Shown: positions 1-8,028, counted from the stretch's first letter. The stretch: DNA of 46,989 bases from Bryobacterales bacterium (GCA_003135055.1 PLDF01000390.1:3106-50094); one strand, 5' to 3'. The notes: generated from the sequence alone by a model not told the origin. Numbers and translations are program-made.

Positions 1-704
1 ACCAGATACTCCTGATCAACGATGCCGGAACGGCTTATTCTTCCGCGACGCCCGGTTCTCCAGTGACGCTGACCAACAGTAATTGCTCCATCAATGCAGT
101 TTCTGCGACCGTCGTGCCCTCGGGGAACAATCTGACGGTCAACCTGCCAATGACATTCGCGGCGGGGTTCGCCGGAGCGAAGAGCGTCTTCATGTTTGCG
201 TTGGGGTCGGGCGCCAATAGCGGATGGCAGCCGATGGGAACCTGGACTGTGCCTTTGTCGTCGGCGCCGGCCCCGGTATCGGTGACGCCGGTCAGCGGGT
301 CGGGCTTAAGCCAGACGTTTGCGTTCCAGTACGCCGACACGCTGGGGGCCACGGACCTGTCCGCGGCGTGGGTCTGGTTCACCTCGAATTTCAATACCGT
401 GTCGTCCGCCAATTCCTGCATTGCCTACTACGTGAGGGCTACCAACCAGGTAAACCTGATCAACGACGCCGGCACGGCTATTTTGTCGTCGGCGGCGCCG
501 GGGGCGGCAGTGACGCTGAGCAACAGTCAGTGCTCCCTCAATATGGCGACGGCGACCATCGTGACGTCGGGGAACAATCTGACGGTGAACCTGCCGGTGA
601 CGTTCACAGCAGGGTACGCCGGAGCCAAGGGCATCTTCATGTTTGCGTCGGGGTCGAGCGCCAACAGCGGATGGCAATCGATGGGTACCTGGACTGTGCC
701 GTAG
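1..704 (+). CDS. C-terminal part of a secreted beta-domain repeat protein (5' end outside window)
   Basis: The reading frame is open from base 3 to the TAG at 702-704, so this is the 3' end of a longer gene. It shows two copies of a domain of about 148 residues. Each copy contains the signatures LINDAGTA, NS(N/Q)CS(L/I)N, SGNNLTVNLP, (F/Y)AGAK and SGWQ.MGTWTVP, and the protein ends right after the second TWTVP. The domain is rich in Gly, Ser, Thr and Asn, alternates like beta strands, and has one conserved Cys per repeat in NSxC plus another in NSCIAYY. Domains like this are common in large secreted acidobacterial proteins; that is from memory, not a search. The function is unknown, probably a cell-surface or extracellular structural protein. 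A GTG at 63 is only an internal codon. Confidence 0.7.
   Translation, partial: QILLINDAGTAYSSATPGSPVTLTNSNCSINAVSATVVPSGNNLTVNLPMTFAAGFAGAKSVFMFALGSGANSGWQPMGTWTVPLSSAPAPVSVTPVSGSGLSQTFAFQYADTLGATDLSAAWVWFTSNFNTVSSANSCIAYYVRATNQVNLINDAGTAILSSAAPGAAVTLSNSQCSLNMATATIVTSGNNLTVNLPVTFTAGYAGAKGIFMFASGSSANSGWQSMGTWTVP
12..704 (+). repeat. Tandem domain repeat, period about 444-447 bp
   Basis: CTGATCAACGA occurs at 12 and 456 (period 444), and GTGACGCTGA at 63 and 510 (period 447). The one-codon difference shows a small indel between copies. The DNA is still similar, so the duplication is fairly recent or is being homogenised. Confidence 0.7.
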
Positions 705-817
705 GCATTCGGCGCTTCGAGATTTGCTACATAGCAGAGAAAATGGCGGATGCGACGAATAAGCCGGGGTGCTTATTAACAGTTTTGGGGATTATCGCCG
801 CTCAGTGCCGTGATTCT

Positions 818-891
818 CTCCCATACGGTCGCGGCTCCGTTTCGGACTCGGCGTGTTTGCAGATGCTTACAGAGCCGCGACCGTAAGGGAG
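818..891. repeat. Family A palindromic intergenic repeat, full copy
   Basis: The arms at 818-837 and 872-891 are inverted copies that match at 19 of 20 positions (right arm GAGCCGCGACCGTAAGGGAG), with a 34-base spacer. Related half copies lie at 6482-6501 and, on the minus strand, at 16418-16438. The element resembles REP or MITE-like interspersed palindromes. Confidence 0.75.
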
Positions 892-1010
892 CGGTTGCTG
901 AAGCCTGGCTCCCCAGATCGGTTAAGCACCCGAATAAGCCCTATAACCCCAATTTGCGGAGCGCCTTGTGCCCGCCAGACCTCCGGTATCCGGCGAAATC
1001 CAGGCCGGAG

Positions 1011-1035
1011 ACAGGCCGGGAGGCCTGTCCCACAA
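1011..1035 (+). repeat. Family B palindromic repeat, single-hairpin copy
   Basis: ACAGGCCGGGAGGCCTGT is a near-perfect palindrome and is followed by CCCACA. The same plan, one or two GC hairpins then CCCACA, recurs at 19920-19974, 20019-20060 and, inverted, 38408-38449. Confidence 0.6.
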
Positions 1036-1366
1036 ATTCGGGAGGCAAGCCGGATATCGCACAAGCTCGTACCTAAGATCGACTCATCCCCTATAAGAAA
1101 TCCCCGATCACGCGACTTCAAAATAAAGACGTCATTTATTATCAGCAACTTGGCTATTTCAATTCAATTACAGCGCATTCTTAATGCGGTAGTTTGAAAT
1201 CGAGAAGGCCGTCCGTATGGCTGTGGCGGCCTCTCCGAAAGGGGAAGATGCCAGATCCGATTATCATTATCATTATCATGACCTGTTTGTGGATCGCTCT
1301 TAGCTTCTAAACCGCGCTACCACAGCGCGTACCAAACTATATACCCTCAAGCGAGAGTAACAATTT

Positions 1367-1423
1367 AGGATAAAATCCTGGTATTATTCTTTGGGGATAT
1401 TTCTTTTGGGAGATATTCCCAAA
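1367..1423. promoter_or_regulatory. Two palindromes upstream of the CHAT gene
   Basis: AGGAT-AAA-ATCCT lies at 1367-1379, and TTTGGGA-GATAT-TCCCAAA (perfect 7-base arms) at 1405-1423, 31 bases before the ATG at 1454. Either could be an operator or a hairpin in the mRNA leader. No clear -35/-10 pair was assigned. Confidence 0.35.
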
Positions 1424-1453
1424 GAAAGACCAGTTCAGTTTTCTGAGTTTGAG

Positions 1454-3922
1454 ATGCTGCGGAGTGGATTTTTGCAAACCGCCAAGGTTTTGGCTTTCTG
1501 CCTACTCGCGATTCCGTTCGCCGGCCCCGGTTCCCGGTCCGTTTCGACACTCAGGGCGGCGTCCCCGACCCGTATACCAGACGCATCTTCGGATAGTTTC
1601 TTGAAAGCCGAACTTGTCAAGGGCGCCAATCTCTATGGCGCCGGCCGCTATGACGACGCAGCCAGACAGTTTGAGCAAGTCTCCAACCGCGCCGCCCAGG
1701 CGCACAATCCCAAAATGTCGGCGCGCGCGCGTGGCAACGTGGGCGCGGTTCAACTCGCAATGCACCAATACCGGGCCGCGCTCGCTTCCTTCTTGACGGC
1801 GCGTCGCCTGGCCGAATCCGCCGGAGACGCCAGTATAATCGCCATGCTCGATGCGAACCTGGCTTCCCTCAATACGGAAATGGGCGATTACGACGAAGCT
1901 GCCCGCTGGATTCAAGGCACGCTCGACCGATTGACCGGAACCGACCGCCGCGACCACTACCCCCAAATCGAAATCCAGCTCGCCACCGTGCGCGCCCGCC
2001 AGAAGCGCGTGCCCGAAGCGTTGGTTTTGTTCCGGGAGGGAATCGAAGCCGCCGCCCGGTCCGGCGATTGGAACCTCTATGCCATCGGCTGGAGCCGCCT
2101 CGGTGAACAGTACCTCGAGCTCGGCAAACTGAGTCAGGCCGAAGGCCCGCTGCTCGAGGCCTATCGCGTCCGCACGCTGCGCCAGCTGCCGCTCGACACG
2201 TCCTATCGCGACCTGGGCCAACTGCGCCTGGAGCAGGGCGATCTGCAAGGCGCTTCGGTTCTGCTGGATCGCGCCATCGAGATTTCCGCGCAGCCAAACG
2301 GTCCGATTCCCTCCTGGTATGCCTATCACTATCGCGGCCGCGTGCGTTTGGCCCAGGGACGCCTCGAAGAGGCGCTTGCCGATCTGCGCGTGGCTGTCCG
2401 TCTGGCGGGCGCGTGGCGCTGGTCCGCGCCGCCCGAAGACGGCATGCGCATGGGCGCCGAAAGCTGGCTGGACCGGGTGGACTCCGCGCTGATGGACGCC
2501 GGCAACCGGCTCTACCTGCAAACCGGCGATACGGCGCTGATCCGCGAAACCTTCGAAGCCGCCGCGGAGAATCGCGCCAGCAGCTTGCGGGCGTTGGTGG
2601 AGGGGCGGAACACCGCCGCGGAAGCTCTTCCCCCTTCCTATTGGGCAGCCCTGCTTCGCTGGCAGCGCGCTGAAGTGCTGGCGCTGCGCAGCCCCACCGC
2701 CGAATCCGAAGACGCCGTACTTAACGCTCGCGCCGAAGTGGCGCAAATTGAAGCGTCTTCCGCCAACGGGCCGGCGCCGCCGGTGGAAGATCTGCTCCGC
2801 CGCACACGCGCCAGGCTGGATCGCGATACCGCCGTGCTCGGCTTTCACATGGGCAAATCGGCCTCCTGGATGTGGGCTGTGGACCGCGATGGTATCGCGC
2901 TCTATCGTTTGCCGCCCCTCGAGACGCTCAAACCGCTGATACAAGCCGCATCGCAGGCCATCCGCGGCGGCGCCGGCAACGCCACCGCCGGGGCTGTCTT
3001 ATACCAGGCGCTCTTTGGCTCGCTGGCGCCGCGGTTTCAGCGCAAGTCCCACTGGCTGCTCGCGCTCGACGACGCGCTTTTCCAGGTTCCCTTCGCGGCG
3101 CTGCCCGTTCCCGCGCGCGAAAGACGCCCGGCCCAGACCCAGTTCAAGACCCAGTTTATGGTGGAACGCCGCAGCGTGGAGGTTATCCCCGGCGTGGCCT
3201 ACTGGCTGGCGCGGAATGATGCGCCAGCGCCGCACCCAGGTATGCCGCTCTTCCTGGGAATCGGCGATCCGATCTATAATTCGGCCGATCCAAGGCTTCC
3301 GAAGGCGGCGCGCGCCGCCGCCTCACCTTTCGATTTGCTCGCGTCCGTGGGCGTGCCCCTGCCGAGACTGGTGGCGAGCGCGGCCGAGCTCGATGCCTGC
3401 GTGCGCGCGTGGAAGGGAAACCGGATTCTTCTCGAAGGCGCCAGCGCGTCGCGCAGCGAGATTGCGAAGCAGCTCGACCGCCATCCGGACGTGGTGCATT
3501 TCGCCACGCACTTCGTTCCGTCGGCGGAGCGGGAACCGCAAGGCATGATCGCGCTCAGCCTCACCGGCCGCGGCGTGGCCGACACTCTGCAGCCGGCGGA
3601 GATTGCGCGTTGGCGCACTGGAGCGCAATTGGTCGTCCTCAGCGGCTGCAATTCAGCCGAGGGCGCGGCCCTGCCGGGAACCGGCTTGCTGGGGCTCAAC
3701 CGCGCCTGGCTGGTCGCGGGCGCCCGTAACGTGATCAGCAGCCGTTGGGCGGTTCCCGACGACAGCGGGGCGCTTTTTGCGGCGTTCTACCGCAACCTGG
3801 GCTCCGGTGGATTGCCCCCCGCCGAGGCGTTGCGCGCCGCGCAATTGGAAATGTTGCACTCGGGCGGCTGGCGCGCCCGCCCGCAGTATTGGGGCGCGTA
3901 TTTCACGATGGGAAAGGAATAA
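1454..3922 (+). CDS. TPR-CHAT protein (caspase-like protease domain, clan CD)
   Basis: The protein has 822 residues from the ATG at 1454. That start is chosen because it gives a signal-peptide-like N-terminus (basic LRSGFLQTAK, then the hydrophobic VLAFCLLAIPFAG). The frame opens further upstream at a TTG (1391), which would bury the signal. About residues 35-330 are helical tetratricopeptide-type repeats. The C-terminal third is a CHAT domain with the two expected catalytic motifs: His in VVHFATHF (about residue 680) and Cys in LSGCNSAEG (about 730). CHAT domains are caspase/separase-related peptidases and several act in signalling or cell-death systems. The sigma gene starts four bases after the stop, followed by a zinc-finger anti-sigma gene, so the three look like one operon. 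The substrate is unknown. An exported CHAT protein could sense or process an envelope target, possibly the membrane anti-sigma factor; this is inference. Confidence 0.9.
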   Translation: MLRSGFLQTAKVLAFCLLAIPFAGPGSRSVSTLRAASPTRIPDASSDSFLKAELVKGANLYGAGRYDDAARQFEQVSNRAAQAHNPKMSARARGNVGAVQLAMHQYRAALASFLTARRLAESAGDASIIAMLDANLASLNTEMGDYDEAARWIQGTLDRLTGTDRRDHYPQIEIQLATVRARQKRVPEALVLFREGIEAAARSGDWNLYAIGWSRLGEQYLELGKLSQAEGPLLEAYRVRTLRQLPLDTSYRDLGQLRLEQGDLQGASVLLDRAIEISAQPNGPIPSWYAYHYRGRVRLAQGRLEEALADLRVAVRLAGAWRWSAPPEDGMRMGAESWLDRVDSALMDAGNRLYLQTGDTALIRETFEAAAENRASSLRALVEGRNTAAEALPPSYWAALLRWQRAEVLALRSPTAESEDAVLNARAEVAQIEASSANGPAPPVEDLLRRTRARLDRDTAVLGFHMGKSASWMWAVDRDGIALYRLPPLETLKPLIQAASQAIRGGAGNATAGAVLYQALFGSLAPRFQRKSHWLLALDDALFQVPFAALPVPARERRPAQTQFKTQFMVERRSVEVIPGVAYWLARNDAPAPHPGMPLFLGIGDPIYNSADPRLPKAARAAASPFDLLASVGVPLPRLVASAAELDACVRAWKGNRILLEGASASRSEIAKQLDRHPDVVHFATHFVPSAEREPQGMIALSLTGRGVADTLQPAEIARWRTGAQLVVLSGCNSAEGAALPGTGLLGLNRAWLVAGARNVISSRWAVPDDSGALFAAFYRNLGSGGLPPAEALRAAQLEMLHSGGWRARPQYWGAYFTMGKE

Positions 3923-3925
3923 AAG

Positions 3926-4600
3926 TTGGCTTCCTCTACGTTTCTGACACTATCCCAGGCGCCATTCCGGGCGCCATACCAGGCGCCATTCCAAGCGCCC
4001 GTTGTTCAGGCGCCGGTTGTTCCAGGCCCCTCAAACTGGCCTAATCTGGTGGAACGTATCCAGCGCGGCGACGGCTCCGCCATGGAAGAGCTTTACAAAA
4101 TGTTTTCCACCGGCATCCGCTTCCTGCTGTATCGCCAGCTTGGCCCACAGGATCTGGACGACAAGGTCCACGACGTCTTCGTGATCATTACCCAAGCCAT
4201 CTGCAACGGCGAGCTGCGGGAACCGGAGCGGCTGATGGGCTATGTACACACCGTGGTCCGCCGCCAGGTGGCATCGCACATCGATCGGGCCGTGCAGTTG
4301 CGGCGCAACTATGTGGACGTGGATTTCCAGGAATCGGTATCCGATAAGCGCCCCAATCCCGAGCGTCAAGCCATCGAGCGCCAGAATATCGGCCTTGCGA
4401 TGAGCGTTCTCCAGTGCATCCCCAAACGCGACCGGGAGGTATTGACCCGCTTCTACCTGAACGAAGAATCGGCCGAGGAAATCTGCGAGAATATGGGTCT
4501 GACCGACACTCAGTTTCGCTTGATCAAATCGCGCGCCAAGGCGCGGTTCGGGGAACTGGGAAGGCGCCGTCTGGCAAGCCGCGCCAGCTTGCGGGCATGA
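3926..4600 (+). CDS. ECF-type RNA polymerase sigma factor with a Q/R-A-P repeat N-terminus
   Basis: The protein has 224 residues from TTG at 3926. This start has a good ribosome site (GGAAAGGA, 3911-3918) seven bases upstream that overlaps the end of the CHAT gene. The next in-frame ATG (4082) would cut into sigma region 2. Region 2 covers about residues 38-105 (LVERIQRGD, YVHTVVRRQVASHID). Region 4 covers about 150-205 (CIPKRDREVLTRFYL, then a helix-turn-helix ending FRLIKSRAKARF). Residues 11-35 are a low-complexity tail made of in-frame 12- and 15-bp repeats (QAPF, RAPY, QAPF, QAPVV, QAPVV), which is unusual for a sigma factor. The frame predicts coupled translation with the CHAT gene. The partner is probably the zinc-finger protein at 4650. 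Confidence 0.9.
   Translation: MASSTFLTLSQAPFRAPYQAPFQAPVVQAPVVPGPSNWPNLVERIQRGDGSAMEELYKMFSTGIRFLLYRQLGPQDLDDKVHDVFVIITQAICNGELREPERLMGYVHTVVRRQVASHIDRAVQLRRNYVDVDFQESVSDKRPNPERQAIERQNIGLAMSVLQCIPKRDREVLTRFYLNEESAEEICENMGLTDTQFRLIKSRAKARFGELGRRRLASRASLRA
3956..4021 (+). repeat. In-frame short tandem repeat in the sigma gene (12 bp x3, 15 bp x2)
   Basis: Units start at 3956, 3968 and 3980 (12 bp, consensus CAGGCGCCATTC) and at 3992 and 4007 (15 bp). Each encodes (Q/R)AP plus one or two hydrophobic residues. Confidence 0.85.
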
Positions 4601-4649
4601 CCCGAAATAATTTTGAGAGTTTTCTCGGAGCCCGGCTACTAGCTACTAT

Positions 4650-5288
4650 ATGACCGGAGGGGGATTGCCGACCAACAATCAGCACGTCGGGGAAGCCGAC
4701 TTTGAAAGCTACTCGATGCACGCTTTGTCGCGAGAAGCGTCTGCGCGCGTGGAGCAGCACCTCCTGATTTGCGAGACCTGCCGCGAGCGGCTGATGGAAA
4801 TGGACGAATACGTGGCGGCCATGAAGGACGCTGCGCGCGATCTTCCGCGCCAGTCGGTCGCCCCAGAGGCCGCCCCTGAGCCGGCGCGGCGGCGGTGGCG
4901 CTGGCCGCGTCTCATTCCCGCATTTGCCGCGGTGGCCGCAATTGCCATAGCGGTGGTCGCATTGCCCTTGACCCGCCACGCTACGCCCGCGCCCTTTGCG
5001 GTAAGCCTCCGCACCATGCGCGGCCCGGCGACGCAGGCCCAAGCCCCATCGCGCCGGCCATTGGCGTTGCAGCTCGATCTCACCGGTCTCGCGGCTTCGC
5101 CTTCGTATCGCATCGAAATGGTGGATCGATCCGGCAAACGCGTGTGGCAGGGCGCAATCGCTAACCCCGCGGCAGCGGCGTCTGTAACCGTGCCGCCGCA
5201 AAAGCGAGGAATGTATTTCGTGCGCGTGGCTCTGCCCTCGGGCGAAACCCTGCGCGAGTACGGACTGGAAATTCGCGGAACCGATTGA
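4650..5288 (+). CDS. Zinc-finger (zf-HC2 type) transmembrane anti-sigma factor
   Basis: The protein has 212 residues. The N-terminal cytoplasmic part has the HxxxCxxC zinc motif (EQHLLICETCRE, about residues 37-48). One transmembrane helix follows at about 88-107 (LIPAFAAVAAIAIAVVALPL). The outer C-terminal part (about 130-212) is beta-rich, with strands such as SYRIEMVDRSGKRVWQG and GMYFVRVALPSGE. This is the plan of membrane anti-sigma factors that hold an ECF sigma factor and release it on an envelope signal. It lies 49 bases after the sigma gene. Its outer domain is a plausible, unproven target for the exported CHAT protease of the same operon. The ribosome site is weak. Confidence 0.85.
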   Translation: MTGGGLPTNNQHVGEADFESYSMHALSREASARVEQHLLICETCRERLMEMDEYVAAMKDAARDLPRQSVAPEAAPEPARRRWRWPRLIPAFAAVAAIAIAVVALPLTRHATPAPFAVSLRTMRGPATQAQAPSRRPLALQLDLTGLAASPSYRIEMVDRSGKRVWQGAIANPAAAASVTVPPQKRGMYFVRVALPSGETLREYGLEIRGTD

Positions 5289-5391
5289 GCGGCGCCAGCT
5301 TGTGCGACCCCTTGTCGACGCGCGGCCGGATCGAGGCCACGGCCGTGAGTGAATGGGAAGTGGCGCGCCGCTTTTCTCAACAGCCTTAGTC

Positions 5392-5420
5392 ATTGCCATT
5401 TCGAATGGTATATGGTAATG
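5392..5420. promoter_or_regulatory. Palindromic candidate operator at the start of the toxin-antitoxin pair
   Basis: CCATTTCGAATGG is a perfect palindrome nested in a wider imperfect one (ATTGCCAT ... ATGGTAAT). It ends nine bases before the antitoxin ATG at 5429. AbrB-type antitoxins usually repress their own operon from such a site. Confidence 0.45.
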
Positions 5421-5428
5421 CTAATGGT

Positions 5429-5689
5429 ATGGAGCTAAGGATCGATAAAGCGGGGCGGATTGTCGTCCCCAAACCGCTCCGGGAGCGGCTGGGCTTCAAG
5501 CCGGATACGGAACTGGTGGCAATTGAGCAGCCGGAGGGCGTGCTTCTCAAGCGGGTCGAGCAACGCCCTTCCATGGTCAAGGTCGATGGTCTGTGGGTCC
5601 ATCTGGGCCGCGCGGAACCCGGGGCAAACTGGGAGCGCATCCTTGAGGACGTGCGCGAGGAGCGGATTGAGTCCGTTCTGAAAGCGTAA
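5429..5689 (+). CDS. AbrB/MazE-like antitoxin (swapped-hairpin DNA-binding domain)
   Basis: The protein has 86 residues from ATG 5429 (MELRIDKAGRIVVPKPLRER). That start is chosen because it matches the usual beginning of the SpoVT/AbrB domain. Upstream in-frame starts at 5393 and 5405 fall inside the palindrome. The DNA-binding hairpin takes the first 45-50 residues (AGRIVVPKPLRERLGFKPD). The rest (about 50-86) should wrap the toxin (WERILEDVREERIESVL). The toxin gene follows four bases later. The protein would neutralise the PIN RNase and repress the operon. Confidence 0.85.
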   Translation: MELRIDKAGRIVVPKPLRERLGFKPDTELVAIEQPEGVLLKRVEQRPSMVKVDGLWVHLGRAEPGANWERILEDVREERIESVLKA

Positions 5690-5693
5690 CCAG

Positions 5694-6131
5694 GTGGATA
5701 TTTTCTTCGATACGACAGTTCTCGTTGCCGCTTCCGAGCAAAGCCATCCGCACTACGGGCGAGCCAGGCCTGCGCTGCTGCGCGTCGCCGCGGGGCAGGA
5801 CGAGGGGTTTATGAGCCTGCACTCGATCGCGGAGGTGTTTGCCGCACTCACGCGCTTGCCGGTCCAGCCGCGGATACATGCGGTTGATGCGGCGCGCATT
5901 GTCACCGACAATATCCTTCCGCATTTTGAGGCCGTGCCCATCGGCAAAGAGGACTACCTGGAGGCGCTGAACACGATGGCAAGCGGCGGATGGATCGGTG
6001 CGAAACTTTACGACGTCCTGCTGCTGCGTTGCGCGGCAAGGTGCGCGGTGGAGCGTATATACACGTTCAATCTCGGTGATTTCAGGCAGTTGGCGCCGGC
6101 CGGTCTGCGAGAGAAAATATGTGCGCCATGA
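5694..6131 (+). CDS. PIN-domain toxin (VapC-like RNase)
   Basis: The protein has 145 residues from GTG 5694. The acidic residues of the PIN active site are present: Asp6 in DIFFDTTVLVAA, Glu in SIAEVFAAL (about 46), Asp in AKLYDVLLL (about 105) and NLGDF near the end. PIN toxins are Mg-dependent endoribonucleases that cut tRNA or rRNA. The pairing with an AbrB-type antitoxin is a common VapBC form. Nothing suggests inactivation. Confidence 0.85.
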   Translation: MDIFFDTTVLVAASEQSHPHYGRARPALLRVAAGQDEGFMSLHSIAEVFAALTRLPVQPRIHAVDAARIVTDNILPHFEAVPIGKEDYLEALNTMASGGWIGAKLYDVLLLRCAARCAVERIYTFNLGDFRQLAPAGLREKICAP

Positions 6132-6189
6132 GCGACGGAAATCTTGCCGGCTTGCCCGCGCGCCGAATCCTTCGCGTACACCAGCCGGG

Positions 6190-6304
6190 TACGCCGCTGC
6201 GGGACGGATATTCTGACATCGTGCTCGTAGACCTTTTCGAGGCAGCCCGCTCCAAGCGCGCCGGAGATCTCAAATCGAGCGCCAAGCACGCGCTCGGTCG
6301 ACAA
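6190..6304 (-). pseudogene. GxxExxY-family gene remnant
   Basis: The minus-strand frame reads ERVLGARFEISGALGAGCLE then KVYEH. This matches the start of GxxExxY proteins (consensus like IIGAAIEVHRALGPGLLESVYE). After about 35 residues the similarity is lost, and the usual later part (about 120 residues in total) is missing or scrambled. It is an old broken insertion downstream of the toxin gene. The plus-strand frame over the same bases is its shadow. Confidence 0.6.
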
Positions 6305-6445
6305 ATCGAATACCCTCTCAGAACTTTTACCAGCTCCCGATCAAAGCCGATGAACGCGGAATTTCGGGCCGAACCGCGGAATGCGACTTTACGGCTTAGT
6401 TAATTCGTTGGCACTGAGTGTCTGAGAACCAGGCTAGCTTCCTGG

Positions 6446-6463
6446 CCCCGTGATCGGGGTTTT
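6446..6463 (+). terminator. Rho-independent terminator candidate
   Basis: The stem CCCCG-TGAT-CGGGG is followed by TTTT. It lies downstream of the plus-strand toxin-antitoxin operon and faces the minus-strand sigma operon. A second small hairpin (CCAGG...CCTGG) sits just before it. Confidence 0.5.
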
Positions 6464-6481
6464 GCGCTTTGCAGAAAACCA

Positions 6482-6512
6482 CTCCCTTACGGTCGTGGCT
6501 CCGATCGGAGCC
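6482..6512. repeat. Family A palindromic repeat, half copy
   Basis: CTCCCTTACGGTCGTGGCTC at 6482-6501 matches the left arm of the full copy at 818-837 with two changes. It runs into GGCTCCGATCGGAGCC, a perfect short palindrome (6497-6512). Confidence 0.65.
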
Positions 6513-6573
6513 GGCCCGGAGGGCGGGCGACACATGCGGTTTCACGATAGCACCGAATCTCGCGGTCACGGCG

Positions 6574-6816
6574 CTAGCCGCGTTTATCGGCCATCTTCCG
6601 TTCCAAGGCCGCCATCAGCCGTTCCTGCACATCCGCCGGAACCGGATATGGCTCCATCCCTTTATAGATCTGAATGGTCTTTCGCGTGGTATCGGCGATC
6701 ACCCAGCAGTTCGGGCATTCGGAGATGTGCTCCTCCAGCTTTGCCCGCAAATGCGCATCGAGCGATGCATCCAGGTAGTCGCTCAGCTCGCGCAGAAAGT
6801 CCTTACATGTAAGCAA
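6574..6816 (-). CDS. Small soluble zinc-finger anti-sigma factor
   Basis: The protein has 80 residues with Cys4 and HxxxCxxC (EEHISECPNCW, about residues 29-39) and no transmembrane helix. It therefore fits the short cytoplasmic ZAS anti-sigma type (RsrA/ChrR N-domain-like), often redox or metal responsive. Its start overlaps the end of the upstream sigma gene by 14 bases, so translation is probably coupled in about equal amounts. The DNA after the stop holds a repeat and a facing terminator. Confidence 0.8.
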   Translation of the reverse strand: MLTCKDFLRELSDYLDASLDAHLRAKLEEHISECPNCWVIADTTRKTIQIYKGMEPYPVPADVQERLMAALERKMADKRG

Positions 6817-7423
6817 AGGCGTCGTCTCCCTTGCGCTTGAATTGGCGGGTCAGCTTCTCTCGCAATTGCAAGCGAGCCCGCAAAAGCCTGCTCTTCACGG
6901 CCGGAATGGACAGCCCCAGGGCGTTGGCGGTCTCTTCGGTGGAAAGCTCCTCAATGTCCCGCAGCACGAACACCGACCGGTAGGGCGTCTCCAGGCCCTG
7001 AACGGCGGAATCCAGAATTTCGCCCAGCTCTTCCCGTGAAAAGCGTTCTTCGGGGTCTTCGCCCCACGCGGCGATTTCGCGCACGATCGTGTCCTCGCCG
7101 GTATCGATGGTTTCATCGAGCGAGACCGAGCGGTCGGTCTTGCGGCGCCGCAATTTCATCAGCGACTGGTTCACCGCAATGCGGACCACCCACGTATAAA
7201 ACTTCGAGTTGCCCTGAAATTGATCCAGGTGTTCGTAGGCCTTGAGAAAGGTCTCCTGCAAAACGTCTTCCGCATCTTCGCGGTTTTGCGTGATGTGCTG
7301 CGCCAGGCGAAAGATCTTGCCTTCGTAACGGCGGACCAATTCTCCGAACGCGGCCTTATCGCCCTCGCGGGCCTGCGCCACCAGAATGGATTCGTCGATG
7401 TTGGCTTGACTGGAAACGGCCAT
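6803..7423 (-). CDS. ECF sigma factor, RpoE/SigW-like
   Basis: The protein has 206 residues. Region 2 is at about 20-90 (FGELVRRYEGKIFRLAQHIT, DAEDVLQETFLKAYEHLDQF, FYTWVVRIAVNQSLMKLRRR). Region 4 is at about 140-195 (YRSVFVLRDIEELSTEETA, then ALGLSIPAVKSRLLRARLQL). All hallmark residues of group-IV sigma factors are present. The partner gene overlaps the 3' end. The start is the ATG at 7421-7423. Confidence 0.93.
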   Translation of the reverse strand: MAVSSQANIDESILVAQAREGDKAAFGELVRRYEGKIFRLAQHITQNREDAEDVLQETFLKAYEHLDQFQGNSKFYTWVVRIAVNQSLMKLRRRKTDRSVSLDETIDTGEDTIVREIAAWGEDPEERFSREELGEILDSAVQGLETPYRSVFVLRDIEELSTEETANALGLSIPAVKSRLLRARLQLREKLTRQFKRKGDDAFAYM

Positions 7424-7585
7424 GAGCCTATGTCTTTATAATAGCGCCGATAGCGCCTGGCGCGCTGGCTGCTTAGCGAAGAAAATTAATACCGGGCTAG
7501 GACATCCGGGCAAATCCGGCGCTATACGGGGAAGTGTCTTACTGTTGCGTTGTTCGGGTTTTTTCGCGTAGGAGGTGCCCCTATA

Positions 7586-8026
7586 TTAAAGTTGCGGTGT
7601 TGGCGATTCTGGTTCTGTGGTCGCCGCAGCGGACTCGTCAGGCTTTTTCGGCTTCTGCTTTCTGTTCGCGGCTTGGCTTGATTTCGGCAATAGTCCGGTT
7701 GGATCAGCACCCTGCTTCCAGGCTTTCCATGCGGGATGGCGAATTTCTCCGAACTGCTGTTCGAACTGATTCACCTGCTGAAATAAGCTCATCATCAGCA
7801 CTGCTGCATGTTCCGGCGGCATCACGATGCCGACTCTAGCTTGGGCGGTTCTATCCGGCATGAGTTCCCCAAAGCTAATGCGGAAATCCATATGTGTGAC
7901 GCAAAATGCCGTGCAGTTAGAATAGACGAAAGTCGGTGCGAAGGGTATGGTGATCATCTCTTCGGCTACCGCCATTTGCGGCTCTGGATCGCTTGATGCT
8001 TGCGTTGTCTGACCGTCGGTCTCCAT
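7586..8026 (-). CDS. DUF3467-like protein
   Basis: The protein has 146 residues from ATG 8026, with a GGAG ten bases upstream. An alternative ATG at 8071 would overlap the regulator gene by 43 bases. The core (about residues 30-100) matches the DUF3467 pattern: YSNCTAFCVTHMDFRISFGE, then VGIVMPPEHAAVLMMSLFQQ, then FEQQFGEIR. The C-terminal 45 residues are charged and low-complexity (Lys, Pro, Ser, Glu). DUF3467 proteins are small and widespread with no known role. It starts three bases after the regulator stop codon, so the two may be co-transcribed. Confidence 0.75.
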   Translation of the reverse strand: METDGQTTQASSDPEPQMAVAEEMITIPFAPTFVYSNCTAFCVTHMDFRISFGELMPDRTAQARVGIVMPPEHAAVLMMSLFQQVNQFEQQFGEIRHPAWKAWKQGADPTGLLPKSSQAANRKQKPKKPDESAAATTEPESPTPQL

Positions 8027-8028
8027 CG

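Larger units (their letters stand above)
705..1453. other. Repeat-rich intergenic region before the CHAT operon
   Basis: No convincing gene is present. The region holds a long family A palindrome (818-891), a family B palindrome ending in CCCACA (about 1011-1035), a 27-nt sequence shared with 46826-46852 (1102-1128), three small hairpins (1174-1188, 1202-1235, 1313-1329), a short ATTATC hexamer run (about 1260-1278), and two palindromes close to the CHAT start (1367-1379 and 1405-1423). Small open frames here translate repeat DNA and have no ribosome site. Confidence 0.6.

Noticed and set aside
224..886. Long plus-strand frame overlapping the repeat protein
   Set aside because: Its sequence is a shadow of the beta-domain frame and runs into the palindromic repeat; composition is not protein-like.
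1260..1278. ATTATC hexamer run
   Set aside because: Only about three units and not in a gene; too short to count as a repeat locus.
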